Positions 38,112-47,179 of a stretch of DNA of 64,000 nt are shown here, one piece after another (within the stretch, counting starts at the first letter, position 1; each line of letters begins with the position of its first letter). A program made the position numbers and the translations under genes. Source of the DNA: Pseudomonas sp. LD120 (GTDB taxonomy: Bacteria; Pseudomonadota; Gammaproteobacteria; Pseudomonadales; Pseudomonadaceae); NCBI RefSeq assembly GCF_009861525.1, contig NZ_WVHL01000003.1, forward strand, positions 1,645,350 through 1,709,349. Reading direction: 5' to 3'. The notes below the pieces were generated by a model, which worked only from the letters and a program-made list of their open reading frames with translations, did no database searches and was not told where the DNA came from.

Positions 38112-39233
38112 TCAGCGGCCACTGGTGACCTTGACCCAGGTGCGGGTGCGGGTGCGTTCGGCCTTGGCCGGCAGCGGTGCCAGGGGGTACAGGCGGGGCA
38201 TGGTCTCGGCGCGGGGGAACAGGTCCGGGTTGTCCAGTAGCGACTGTTGGATAAATGGCTTGGAGTCGGTCACGCCGTTGGGGTAGCCGACGTAGTTGCT
38301 GATGGCGGCGACCACTTTGGGTTCCATCAGGTAATTGAGAAAGGCGTGGGCGGTGTCCACGTGCTTGGCGCCGGCCGGGACCGCCACGGTGTCGATCCAC
38401 ACCAGGGTGCCTTCCTTGGGAATGCGCATTTCGATGTGCACGCCGTTCTTGGCTTCGTTGGCGCGGTTGGCCGCCTGCAGGAAGCCGCCGGAGTAGCCCA
38501 CGGCCACGCAGATGTTGCCGTTGGCGATGTCGCCCATCCATTTGGCGCTGTGGAAGTAGCGCACATAGGGACGCAGCTTGAGCAGCATGGCTTCGGCCTT
38601 GCGGTAGTCCTCGGGGTTCTGGCTGTTGGGGTCCAGGCCCAGGTAGTGCAAGGCCAGAGGCAGCATTTCAGTCGGCGAGTCGAGGAAGGTCACGCCGCAC
38701 TGGCTGAGCTTCTTCAGGTTCTCTTCCTTGAACACCAGGTCCCAGCTGTTGACCGGGGCATCGCTGCCCAGCAGTTCCTGGACCTTGTCGCGGTTGTAGC
38801 CGATCAGGTTGGTGCCCCACATGTAGGGAATCACGTAGCGGTTGCCCGGATCGCTCTGGGCCAGCAGCTTCATCACCGCCGGGTCGAGGTTCTTCCAGTT
38901 CGGCAATTGCGCGCGGTCCAGGGGCTGGAAGGCGCCGGCGGCGATCTGCTTGCTGACAAAACCGCTGGAAGGCACCACCACGTCATAGCCGCTGTTGCCG
39001 GTCAGCAGCTTGGCTTCCAGCACTTCGTTGCTTTCGAAGATGTCGTACTTGACCTTGATCCCGGTGCTGGCCTGGAAATCCTTGATGGTGTTGGGAGCGA
39101 TGTACTCCGACCAGTTGAAGATGTTCACCGTGCGCTCGGGGGCGGCGTGGGCGCTGAAGCTGGCGCTCAGGGCCAGGGCGCTCAGGGAGCAGCTCAGGGC
39201 CAGGCGGGTGAGGGTGGTATGCAGCAATTTCAT
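38112..39233 (-). CDS. Polyamine ABC transporter substrate-binding protein (PotF/SpuD-like)
   Basis: 373 residues with a signal peptide (LSCSLSALALSASFSAHAAP). PotF-type features are VNIFNWSEYIAP, ETKLLTGNSG-like GNSGYDVVVPSSGF, YMWGTNLIGYN and the C-terminal NYVGYPNGVTDSKP. It binds putrescine- or spermidine-like cations in the periplasm. The transporter's ATPase and permeases are not adjacent. An AraC-type regulator lies upstream on the same strand. Confidence 0.88.
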   Translation of the reverse strand: MKLLHTTLTRLALSCSLSALALSASFSAHAAPERTVNIFNWSEYIAPNTIKDFQASTGIKVKYDIFESNEVLEAKLLTGNSGYDVVVPSSGFVSKQIAAGAFQPLDRAQLPNWKNLDPAVMKLLAQSDPGNRYVIPYMWGTNLIGYNRDKVQELLGSDAPVNSWDLVFKEENLKKLSQCGVTFLDSPTEMLPLALHYLGLDPNSQNPEDYRKAEAMLLKLRPYVRYFHSAKWMGDIANGNICVAVGYSGGFLQAANRANEAKNGVHIEMRIPKEGTLVWIDTVAVPAGAKHVDTAHAFLNYLMEPKVVAAISNYVGYPNGVTDSKPFIQQSLLDNPDLFPRAETMPRLYPLAPLPAKAERTRTRTWVKVTSGR

Positions 39234-39339
39234 CTGACAACTCCATGTCTGAAATAAGCGGGACCTTCCGGGAGCATCATTCTTGGCCGGATAGGTCCCT
39301 GAGAGAATGTTGGCAACGGTCAATAGGGGATATTTAGGG

Positions 39340-40371
39340 TCAATCTTCCGCGCGGTCCGAAAGCGGACCGAGCTGGTCGGCCAACTGCCGGAAGCGCCCT
39401 GGAGCGACGCCGCTCCAGCGCAGGAAGGCGTGACGGAAACTGGCGGTTTCCTTGAAGCCCAGGGCTTCGGCGATGCGATAAATGGGCAGGCTGTGCTGCC
39501 CCAGCAGCTGTCGGGCCCGGGCATAGCGCAGCTCGTCCAGCAGTTGCTGATAGCTGGTGTCCTGGGCTCGCAGGCGCCGGCGCAGGGTGCTGGGCGAACA
39601 GTGCATCTGGCGCGCCAGGCTGTCGAAATCCGGCACCGCGTGCAGTTGCTCATTGAGCAGTCGGCGCACCTGATCGATCCAGGTCGGCCGGGTGCTGAGC
39701 TCTTCGTTGAGGCGGATGCAGCGTTGCAGCATGTCGTTCTGGGTCACCAGGTCGGCCAGGGGCAGGCGCCGGTCCAGCCACTCCAGGTCGAAGCCGATGG
39801 CGTTGCGCCCGGCGTTGAACTGCACCGGGCAATTGAAGGCCTGCTCGTAGCTGTCCAGGTAGGGTTGCGGGCCGTGCATCAGTTGCACCTGGCGCAGCGG
39901 CAGCGCGCAGCCCAGCAGGTCCTGGCAGGTGACCCGGTAGGACGACATGCAGAAGTCGGTGTTGAACACCTCAAGCTCGCTCTCGCTGTACTGGTCGGCG
40001 GTGAGCCAGGCCAGGCCGTCGCGGACCTCCAGGTCGAGGCGGAAGAAGGTGCCCAGCAGCAAGGGGTAGCGCAGCGCCAGGGACCAGCCTTCGCGCAGGG
40101 TGGCGCTGGTCAGCAGGGTCAGGCCGAACATGCCGTAGGCGCTGATATGCAGGTTGCGCCCCAGCACCAGCCCGAGGTCCTGGCGAAACGCCACGGCGTT
40201 GCTGAACACACGCATTTCCTGGCTGATATTGATCAGGCTGTTGGGCAACTCCAGGTCCGCCAGTTGGATGCCGCTGCCCTCCAGTAGCACGTCGGCGGGT
40301 ATATCGCTGTCAGCAAAGGCGTCCAGCACCGCTTGGGTGGTATGCAGGGTGGTCAGGCGAAGCGCGGCCAT
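39340..40371 (-). CDS. AraC-family regulator (OruR-like)
   Basis: 343 residues. The N-terminal 190 match the arabinose-binding-like sensor domain found in OruR/ArgR-associated regulators (LINISQEMRVFSNAVA, FGLTLLTSATLREGW), and the C-terminal AraC helix-turn-helix carries PIYRIAEALGFKETASFRHA. It precedes the PotF-like gene on the same strand by 106 bp, so it may control it. The start MAALRLTTLHTT is the family-typical one; the frame is open upstream. Confidence 0.83.
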   Translation of the reverse strand: MAALRLTTLHTTQAVLDAFADSDIPADVLLEGSGIQLADLELPNSLINISQEMRVFSNAVAFRQDLGLVLGRNLHISAYGMFGLTLLTSATLREGWSLALRYPLLLGTFFRLDLEVRDGLAWLTADQYSESELEVFNTDFCMSSYRVTCQDLLGCALPLRQVQLMHGPQPYLDSYEQAFNCPVQFNAGRNAIGFDLEWLDRRLPLADLVTQNDMLQRCIRLNEELSTRPTWIDQVRRLLNEQLHAVPDFDSLARQMHCSPSTLRRRLRAQDTSYQQLLDELRYARARQLLGQHSLPIYRIAEALGFKETASFRHAFLRWSGVAPGRFRQLADQLGPLSDRAED

Positions 40372-40488
40372 CGATGATCTCAAGCTGATATTGGGAGGCG
40401 TGACTTTAGGGGTTGCGTGCCCGCGGTTCAATGCAGCGTCTGGTGAGTGCCGGGGTTGATCTCCCCAGCCTTGCCCAATTGTCTGGTT

Positions 40489-40560
40489 GCTGCCGCTGCC
40501 GCTGCCGCTGCCGCTGCCGCTGCTGCCGGCTGCTGCCGGCTGCGAACGGCTGCGTAGCAG
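40489..40560. repeat. Tandem GCTGCC hexamers, in the 40372-40713 divergent region
   Basis: Five perfect GCTGCC units (40489-40518) are followed by degenerate copies with GCTGCCGGCT repeated and a GGCTGCGAACGGCTGCG block to 40560. The rest of this 340-bp region between the AraC and LysR genes shows no gene; it should hold both promoters. Confidence 0.8.
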
Positions 40561-40713
40561 ACGTGGCGATCTTGACGGCGCCAGAGGTTCGCCGAGGGAC
40601 TTGTAGGTGCCAGAGGTTTGTCGGGGGATTGCCAGGCATACGGGAGGAGCGGTGCTGGACGCGGCGCTGGCGCGCGGGCAGCATGGTTGCCTTTGTCAAT
40701 TGAGGGCTGTGCC

Positions 40714-41598
40714 ATGCGACGTCTGCCTTCCCTGGCGGCTCTGCGAACCTTTGAATGCGCGGCGCGGCATGCGCATTTTGGGCGCGCCGCCGCTGAGTTG
40801 TGTGTCACCGACAGCGCCGTCAGCCATCAGGTGCGGCAGTTGGAGGAGCAGTTGGGGGTGGTGCTGTTCGTCCGCGAAGGGCGTCAGATTCGTCCGACGC
40901 TGGCAGCGGGGCGCCTGATGCACAGCTTGCAGCAGGCCTTTGACTTGATCGGCGACGCCTGCGACGAACTGCGCGACCCGGCATCGCTGGCGGTGGTGCG
41001 CCTGGCGGTCACCGCCGAGCTGGCGCAGAAGTGGCTGATGAGCCGACTGGCGGATTTTTCCGCGGGTTATCCGCACATTACCTTGCACCTCTACGAGCAA
41101 CCCATCGACGCCAGCGCGCCGGGCCAGGACATTGATCTGGCCATTACCTACGGCAGCGGCCCGGTGGACAGCAGCACCTACTTCGTGCGGCCGTTGCCGG
41201 CGCTGGCGTTCTTTCCGGTGTGCAGCCCGAGCCTGTTCAACCAGGGCAGCCTGAAGCATCCACGGGACCTGGCCCGGCACTGCCTGTTGCACGACGATCA
41301 GGACGGCATCACCTGGACCGCCTGGCTGACCACTCACGCCGGTGATGCAAGGCCGGCGCGCCAGTTGTATTTCGCTCACGCCGGGCTGGCCCTGGAAGCC
41401 GCCGCCCAAGGCCAGGGCGTGGCCATGGGCGACAACCTCACCGCTGCCGAAGACTTGCTCAATGGCCGCCTGGTGCGACCGTTCAGCGCCAGCGTCACGG
41501 CCCTGGGGCAATATGCGCTGGTCGGTGAGCGCTTGCGCCTGGAGCGGCCGGCGGTGGTGCAATTGCTCGACTGGTTTCAGGATCAGTTGCACGAATGA
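40714..41598 (+). CDS. LysR-family transcriptional regulator (GcvA-like)
   Basis: 294 residues from the ATG at 40714. The winged helix (about 1-65) reads LRTFECAARHAHFGRAAAEL then VTDSAVSHQVRQLEEQLGV; the rest is a periplasmic-binding-like effector domain. It lies 100 bp upstream of the agmatine deiminase on the same strand. A regulator of the agmatine/polyamine genes is the simplest guess. Confidence 0.85.
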   Translation: MRRLPSLAALRTFECAARHAHFGRAAAELCVTDSAVSHQVRQLEEQLGVVLFVREGRQIRPTLAAGRLMHSLQQAFDLIGDACDELRDPASLAVVRLAVTAELAQKWLMSRLADFSAGYPHITLHLYEQPIDASAPGQDIDLAITYGSGPVDSSTYFVRPLPALAFFPVCSPSLFNQGSLKHPRDLARHCLLHDDQDGITWTAWLTTHAGDARPARQLYFAHAGLALEAAAQGQGVAMGDNLTAAEDLLNGRLVRPFSASVTALGQYALVGERLRLERPAVVQLLDWFQDQLHE

Positions 41599-41698
41599 TG
41601 AGTTGAATTCACCTATCGACCAGTATTCATCGTTGGTCCGTGCGTGCTCCTGGGCGTTAGCGTGGTGTCACATCCACTCCCGCTGATGAGGTCTGTCC

Positions 41699-42808
41699 AT
41701 GGCACGTTTGCTCGATTCAACGCCCAAGCATGATGGTTTCCGTTTGCCTGGCGAGTTTGAACCCAAGGCCGGTTGCTGGCTGGGCTGGCCGGAGCGCACC
41801 GACGTCTGGCGCAACGGCGCGAAACCGGCGCAGAAGGTCTGGGTGCAGATCGTCAGCGCCATTGCCCAGAGCGAGCCGGTCACGGTGTGTGCTTCGGCTG
41901 CGCAGTTCGCCAACGCCCGGCGCCTGTTGCCGCCCCAGGTGCGGGTGGTGGAAATGAGCTGCAACGACACCTGGTTCCGTGACAGCGGCCCGTGTTTCGT
42001 GGTCAATGATGCCCTGGGCCAGGTGCGCGGCGTGGACTTTGAGTTCAACGCCTACGGTGGCCTCGACGGCGGCCTGTACTACCCCTGGGACAAGGACGAC
42101 CAGATCGCCGCGAAGATCCTTGAAATCGAGGGCCTGGACCGCTACCGCGCACCGCTGATCGCCGAACTGGGCGGCATCCAGAGCGACGGCCAGGGCAGTC
42201 TGCTGACCACCGAGCAATGCCTGCTCAACCGCAATCGCAACCAACACCTGGGCAAGGACGAAGTGACCCGGCGCCTCACCGATTACCTGGGCGCCGAGCA
42301 GGTGATCTGGCTGCCCCGGGGCTGCAAGTTCGACGAAACCGACGGCCACGTCGACGACCTGGCCTGCTTCGTGCGCCCGGGCGAGGTGGTGCTGCAATGG
42401 ACCGACAACCCTGACGACCCGCAGTGGGAAATCTACCAGGAGGCCTATGACATCCTGCGCAGCACCCGCGACAGTCGTGGCCGCGAACTGGTGGTGCACA
42501 AGCTGCCGCAACCGGATGTGCTGGAGTGGACCGCCGCCGAAGCCGAGGGCCTCGATCAATTGCACGGCACGCACCTGCGCCAGGCCGGAACGCAGATCTG
42601 CGCCTCCTACATCAACTACTACGCCGGCAACAGCCGCATCGTGGTGCCTCTGTTCGGCGATCGCCATGACCAGCAGGCCCTGGCTACCCTGGCCGAGCTG
42701 TTCCCCAAGCACCGCATCGTCGGCATTGAGAACTCCCGGGAAATCCTCCTCGGTGGTGGCAATGTGGCTTGCATCACCATGCCGCAGTACGCGGTCAAGG
42801 AGGCCTGA
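41699..42808 (+). CDS. aguA: Agmatine deiminase
   Basis: 369 residues, typical length. Active-site elements of the guanidine-modifying superfamily are present: WFRDSGP (about 95), DGHVDDLACF (His about 217), and the catalytic Cys in GGGNVACITMPQ near the C-terminus. It converts agmatine to N-carbamoylputrescine and ammonia. The next gene starts 2 bp after its stop and encodes a binding protein of the polyamine type, so this is a two-gene unit for agmatine uptake and use. No aguB homologue is seen here. Confidence 0.92.
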   Translation: MARLLDSTPKHDGFRLPGEFEPKAGCWLGWPERTDVWRNGAKPAQKVWVQIVSAIAQSEPVTVCASAAQFANARRLLPPQVRVVEMSCNDTWFRDSGPCFVVNDALGQVRGVDFEFNAYGGLDGGLYYPWDKDDQIAAKILEIEGLDRYRAPLIAELGGIQSDGQGSLLTTEQCLLNRNRNQHLGKDEVTRRLTDYLGAEQVIWLPRGCKFDETDGHVDDLACFVRPGEVVLQWTDNPDDPQWEIYQEAYDILRSTRDSRGRELVVHKLPQPDVLEWTAAEAEGLDQLHGTHLRQAGTQICASYINYYAGNSRIVVPLFGDRHDQQALATLAELFPKHRIVGIENSREILLGGGNVACITMPQYAVKEA

Positions 42809-42810
42809 CC

Positions 42811-43911
42811 ATGAGCCCACTACAGAGCCTGTGCGCCGCCGTGCTGCTCATCGGCGCGCCGCTGTGGGTGCAGGCGGCGCCCGAGAGCAAGCCCCGGGTC
42901 AACCTGTATATCTGGGGCGAATACCTGGCGCCGGACACGCTGCAAAACTTCGAGGCGCAAACCGGTATCGAGGTGGTGGTCGATCACTTCGACTCCCTGG
43001 AAACCGTGGAAACCAAGCTGCTCACCGGGCACAGCGGTTACGATCTGGTGCTGACTGCCGGCCAGCACCTGTCCCGGGCCATTCAGAGCGGTGCTTTGCA
43101 GCCGTTGGATAAACAGCGCCTGCCGCACTTTGCCGGGATCGGTGAGGCGTTTCGTCAGCACATGGCGGTTTTCGATCCGGGCAACCGCTACGCCGGGATC
43201 TATGCCTGGGGCACCACCGGCATCGGCTTTCAGCACGAGGCGGTCAGGCAGCGCGTGAGCGACGCGCCGCTGGACAGTTGGGCGCTGCTCTTCGACCCGG
43301 CGATAGTGTCGAAGCTGGCAAGCTGCGGGGTGAGCCTGCTCAACGATCCCAACGAGGTGTTCGCCGCGGTCATGAAATACCTGGGGCTGGACATCAACCG
43401 GCAGAACCTCGATGACCTGAAGCGCGCCGAACAGCAACTGGCAAAAATCCGCCCCTACATCCGCTATTTTGACAACGACCTGAACATCAGCGACCTGGCC
43501 AACGGCAACACCTGCGTGGCCATGTCCTGGAATGGCAACGTGGCGATTGCCGCCAGCCGCGCCCGTGAGGCCCACAAAACCTTCAGCCTGAGCTACCGGA
43601 TCCCCCAGGAAGGCACGTTGATCTGGTTCGACGCCATGGTCATTCCCAAGGACGCACCCAACCCCGAAGCCGGACTGAAGCTGATGGACTACCTGATGAC
43701 CCCCGAGGTCATCGCACCGATCACCGACACCATCCACTACGCCAACGCCATCAGCGCGGCGGATGCCTTGATCGATCCGGCCATTGGCAACGATCCGGGC
43801 ACCTACCCGCCGGCAGCGGTGCGGGCCACGCTGTACAGCAAAAACGACAACAGCCCTGCCTTCAACCGGGCGCTGATCCGCGCCTTCACCCGCTTCAAGT
43901 CAGGCCTGTAA
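42811..43911 (+). CDS. Polyamine-type ABC transporter substrate-binding protein
   Basis: 366 residues with a signal peptide (CAAVLLIGAPLWVQAAP). It shows the PotF pattern LYIWGEYLAPDTL, LLTGHSGYDLVL, YAWGTTGIGFQ and PYIRYFDNDLNISDLANG. It is a diverged paralogue of the protein at 38.1-39.2 kb. Its tight coupling to aguA suggests that it delivers agmatine or a related guanidine/polyamine. Permease and ATPase genes must be elsewhere. Confidence 0.87.
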   Translation: MSPLQSLCAAVLLIGAPLWVQAAPESKPRVNLYIWGEYLAPDTLQNFEAQTGIEVVVDHFDSLETVETKLLTGHSGYDLVLTAGQHLSRAIQSGALQPLDKQRLPHFAGIGEAFRQHMAVFDPGNRYAGIYAWGTTGIGFQHEAVRQRVSDAPLDSWALLFDPAIVSKLASCGVSLLNDPNEVFAAVMKYLGLDINRQNLDDLKRAEQQLAKIRPYIRYFDNDLNISDLANGNTCVAMSWNGNVAIAASRAREAHKTFSLSYRIPQEGTLIWFDAMVIPKDAPNPEAGLKLMDYLMTPEVIAPITDTIHYANAISAADALIDPAIGNDPGTYPPAAVRATLYSKNDNSPAFNRALIRAFTRFKSGL

Positions 43912-44003
43912 GCCGGCTGCCAGCCAAGGGCGTCTTGAGTCGTGTCGTGGATTCAGGGCGACCTTGGCTGGCGAGTCGAATGCCGCCGTTTCAACATCCG
44001 GGT

Positions 44004-44613
44004 TCAGGGTGCGGGCACCCGCCACAGGTACCAGGCCGCCGTGGTGCGCCAGGGACTCCAGGCGCTGCCGATCTCATGCATCTGCCGGGGGCTGGGCGCT
44101 TGCTCCAGGTTCTTGAGGCGGCGATAGCCGTCGCGCACGCCAAAATCGTTGACGGGCAATATGTCCTCGCTCAAGGCTGTAGATCAGCAGCATCTCCACG
44201 GTCCAGCGGCCAATGCCGGGCAACTGAGTCAGGCGCTCGATCAGTTGTTCGTCATCCAGGCGACGGGCGCCCTCGGCATCGGGCACCCGGCCGTCGAGGC
44301 GGGCCTGGGCGATGCTGTGCAGGGTCGCCACCTTGCGCGCGGAAAAACCGCAGCCGCGCAGGCCGTCCAGGCTGGCGCCGGCCAGTTGTCCGGGCGTGGG
44401 AAAGTCTTGCCCGGGGAACAGCGCCAGCAGACGGGCGAGAATCGCGTCGCCGGCCCGAGCATGCAGTTGCTGGTAGGCCACCGCGCGCACCAGCGCCTGA
44501 TAAGGCTCGCGCTCCGGGCGGGGCTGGTGCAGGCAGGGGCCGACGGCGGCGATCAGCGCCGCCCAGTCGGCATCCAGTGCGGCAAGAAATTCCGTGGCGG
44601 GGCAGGTGGGCAT
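44004..44613 (-). pseudogene. DNA-3-methyladenine glycosylase II (AlkA-like), frameshifted
   Basis: From MPTCPATEFLAAL the frame gives a good HhH-GPD glycosylase up to LPGIGRWTVEMLLIYSLER (about 145 residues), where it should continue to the catalytic Asp. It instead shifts near 44155. In another frame the rest continues cleanly as DILPVNDFGVRDGYRRLKNL, with the catalytic Asp in VNDFG, and ends at 44004. Two bases missing after GAGCG (equivalent to one CG dropped from GCGCG) or one extra base explains it. Either a true null allele or a sequence error. Confidence 0.85.
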
Positions 44614-44714
44614 TGGCGATCCGGGGCAAGGGAGGGGCGAGCGGCAGATTAGCCCGCCGTCCCGTTGCTCGCACCCGGTCTCTTGCGTTGAAACTCGCTG
44701 CCTGGGCGCACTGC

Positions 44715-44838
44715 TCAGCCTTGCGGGCGCTCGCTCATGTGCTCGAAGGCCAGGGCCAGTTGCCCCCGCTCGTCGTTGCGGTTCGCCAGCGGTGTGCCCA
44801 GCCCCTGGTCGTCCAGGCCGTCGGCCAAGGGGGGGCGG
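44715..44838 (-). pseudogene. Possible remnant of a HAMP/sensor gene, in the 44614-44930 region
   Basis: The minus strand reads LADGLDDQGLGTPLANRN then DERGQLALAFEHMSE before a stop at 44715. Spacing of Asp-Glu-x-Gly-x-Leu-Ala-x-Ala-Phe resembles the second helix of a HAMP domain. No start, ribosome site or rest of a sensor protein accompanies it. This could be a decayed fragment or chance. The remaining intergenic bases show nothing else. Confidence 0.2.
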
Positions 44839-44930
44839 CAAATGACAGGGCAGGAGCTGCAATCAACTAAAAGTTGAATATTCAACGTTGTGTTGATATT
44901 TTTCTGGTCCGCCTGCTTTGGTAAACGCCC

Positions 44931-45626
44931 ATGAACTTGCCTTCCGATGCCCTTGTTGCCGAGCGCCAACTGGTCCTTCAGGTGCTGCGCAGCACCTTGC
45001 AGATGCTCGCCAGCGTGGTTGGCCAGCATGTGGAAATCGTCCTGCATGACCTGGACCGCCCGGAATCCTCGATCGTCGCCATCGCCAACGGCCATGTCAC
45101 CGGGCGCCGGGTGGGCGATCCGGTGCTGGGCGGGCCGCGCCAGGACCTGGGTTTTGCCGCGGTGCTGAATGCCCTGCAAGACCGCTCGGCGAGCACCCCG
45201 CTGGTGCTGGAAAACTACCCGACCCTGGCCCCCGACGGCCGCGAGCTGCGCAGCTCCACGGTGATTTTTCGCGACCGCAGCGGGCAGCCCTTCGCCAGCC
45301 TGTGCAGCAACAGCGACCTGAGCGCCATCGCCGCCGCCCATGCCTGCCTGGGCCAGTTGCTGGGCCTGGGCAGCGCCCCTGCGCCGCGCGGTGACGAAAC
45401 CCGCGACATGGAGCAGTTGCTGGCCCAGATCATCCAGGGCGCCTGCCCGGCAAACGCGACGCGCCTGAGCAAGCAGCACAAGCTCGACGCCGTGCGCCAG
45501 ATGCAGGAACGCGGGGTGTTCATCGTCAAGGGCGGGATCGAGAAGGCCGCCGCGGCCCTCGGGGTGACCCGCTACACCGTCTACAACTACCTGGAACAGA
45601 TCCGCGCCCAAGGCGCCGAGGAATGA
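44931..45626 (+). CDS. YheO/DauR-like transcriptional regulator (PAS plus helix-turn-helix)
   Basis: 231 residues. The N-terminal YheO-type PAS-like domain includes GQHVEIVLHDLDRPESSIVA-like sequence at about 25-50 and VLENYPTLAPDGRELRSS near 95; the C-terminal helix-turn-helix is KAAAALGVTRYTVYNYLEQ. Relatives such as DauR regulate D-amino-acid catabolism. The last codons overlap the region of the phzF-like start, so the two genes are probably co-transcribed. The ribosome site is weak. Confidence 0.83.
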   Translation: MNLPSDALVAERQLVLQVLRSTLQMLASVVGQHVEIVLHDLDRPESSIVAIANGHVTGRRVGDPVLGGPRQDLGFAAVLNALQDRSASTPLVLENYPTLAPDGRELRSSTVIFRDRSGQPFASLCSNSDLSAIAAAHACLGQLLGLGSAPAPRGDETRDMEQLLAQIIQGACPANATRLSKQHKLDAVRQMQERGVFIVKGGIEKAAAALGVTRYTVYNYLEQIRAQGAEE

Positions 45627-45631
45627 CCGCG

Positions 45632-46417
45632 ATGCAGCTCGATATCTTTCAAGTGGATGCCTTTAGCTCCCACGTCTTGGGTGGCAACCCGGCAGCGGTG
45701 TGTCCGCTCACGGACTGGTTGGCGGATGAGGTGCTGCAGTGCATCGCCGCAGAGAACAACCTGTCGGAGACAGCGTTTTTCGTGCCCCGGGGCGAAGTCT
45801 TCGACTTGCGCTGGTTCACCCCCACGGTGGAAGTCGACCTGTGCGGGCACGCCACCCTGGCGGCGGCCTGGGTGCTGTTCGAGCAGTTGGATGAGCGCCG
45901 CGATGTGCTGCGCTTTGCCACCCGCAGCGGCGAGTTGCGGGTGAGCCGCGAGGGCGGCCTGCTGTCCATGGACTTTCCCGCCAAGCAGCCCGAGGCCGTG
46001 GCCATTCCTCCGGCCCTGCTGCAGGCCCTGGGCTTGCCGGCGGCTGAGGCCCTGTACCGCACCGACGATTACCTGCTGGTGGTGGACGACGAACGCCTGG
46101 TGGAATCGCTCAAGCCGGATTTCGCCGCACTGGCCGCGTTCGATGTGCGCGGCATCGCCGTGACGGCGCCGTCCCGGGAATTCGACTTTGTCTCGCGCTG
46201 GTTCGGCCCGCGGGTCGGGGTCCATGAAGACCCGGTCACCGGCTCGGCCCACACCTCCCTGGCGCCTTACTGGGCCGCGCGCCTGGGCAAACGCCAGCTG
46301 CGGGCGCAACAGGGCGGGGCGCGCAAGGGCCAGCTGCAGTGTCAGGTGCTGGACAACGGGCGGGTGATCATCAGCGGCCACGGCGCCTTGTACCTCAAGG
46401 GCTGCATTTTCCTCTGA
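45632..46417 (+). CDS. PhzF-family isomerase/epimerase
   Basis: 261 residues with the PhzF fold: MQLDIFQVDAF start, NNLSETAFFVP with the catalytic Glu at about 45, DLCGHATLAAAW and HEDPVTGSAHTSLAPYW. An ATG at 45623 is three codons upstream; the one at 45632 gives the family N-terminus. True PhzF acts in phenazine synthesis, but no phz genes are here and most such proteins have other unknown substrates. The regulator before it may control it. Confidence 0.85.
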   Translation: MQLDIFQVDAFSSHVLGGNPAAVCPLTDWLADEVLQCIAAENNLSETAFFVPRGEVFDLRWFTPTVEVDLCGHATLAAAWVLFEQLDERRDVLRFATRSGELRVSREGGLLSMDFPAKQPEAVAIPPALLQALGLPAAEALYRTDDYLLVVDDERLVESLKPDFAALAAFDVRGIAVTAPSREFDFVSRWFGPRVGVHEDPVTGSAHTSLAPYWAARLGKRQLRAQQGGARKGQLQCQVLDNGRVIISGHGALYLKGCIFL

Positions 46418-46531
46418 AGCGGCTGCGGCGCCGCGCTGCCATGCAGGCCGGCGCCTTGAGGCGGATTTGTCTCGGCAGTGCCGGCGCAGGTAGAGTCGCA
46501 GTTTTTTCGCCTGCTCAGGATGTTCCAGACC

Positions 46532-47179
46532 ATGCAATGGACGCGCACCTTGCCCCGCTTTTCTACCTCACCGCTGCTGGCCGTGTTCTTTGGCCTGTGG
46601 GCCGGCACTGCCCAGGCGGCCAGCCTCAGCGAGAGCCTGCTGGACTGCCAGCCGGGCTTTTTCAAGACCCTGTATCAGCAGCGCGGCGAACTCGGGCAGG
46701 TGGTGAAGCTGGCCGAGAATCAGCGCCAGGGCATCGCCTGGGTGCCGGTGGCCGACCGCTTGAACAACTACTCCGCATCCCAGGCGTTTTCCCGCCCGCT
46801 GATCGATCACGGCCTGCGCCTGACCGGCTACTACGACCGCCAGTTCGACCTGGGCGAGCAGGGCAGCTTCCATTTCTGGGGCTTCGAAGTCGACGCCAGC
46901 CGCGCCGCCGTCATGGCCGCGCTGCCCCAGGCCGGTTGGCAGGAGGCCGGTGAATACTTCATTTCCCGGCCGCAGATCAAACTCAACGCCACGGCGCCCT
47001 GGCAGGACAATCCGGCCGCTGCGTCGGGCATCGCCCCGGCGCCGGGTTCCGCGGAAAAAATCCTCATGCTCAGCGAGGAATACGGCAAGACCCGCTTGCT
47101 CTGCTCGCTGCAGGGCACTGTCGATCAGGCCTTGCTCGACCAGGAGCGGCCGGACCTGGCCCAGGGAGCGGGCCGATGA
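46532..47179 (+). CDS. Exported hypothetical protein, 215 residues
   Basis: A signal peptide (LLAVFFGLWAGTAQAAS) is followed by a soluble domain with one Cys (SLLDCQPGFF), FHFWGFEVDAS and a C-terminal EYGKTRLLCSLQG. The protein is predicted periplasmic; I do not recognise a family. It overlaps the next lipoprotein gene by the ATGA arrangement, so the pair is coupled. The start is either 46532 or the ATG at 46520. Confidence 0.65.
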   Translation: MQWTRTLPRFSTSPLLAVFFGLWAGTAQAASLSESLLDCQPGFFKTLYQQRGELGQVVKLAENQRQGIAWVPVADRLNNYSASQAFSRPLIDHGLRLTGYYDRQFDLGEQGSFHFWGFEVDASRAAVMAALPQAGWQEAGEYFISRPQIKLNATAPWQDNPAAASGIAPAPGSAEKILMLSEEYGKTRLLCSLQGTVDQALLDQERPDLAQGAGR

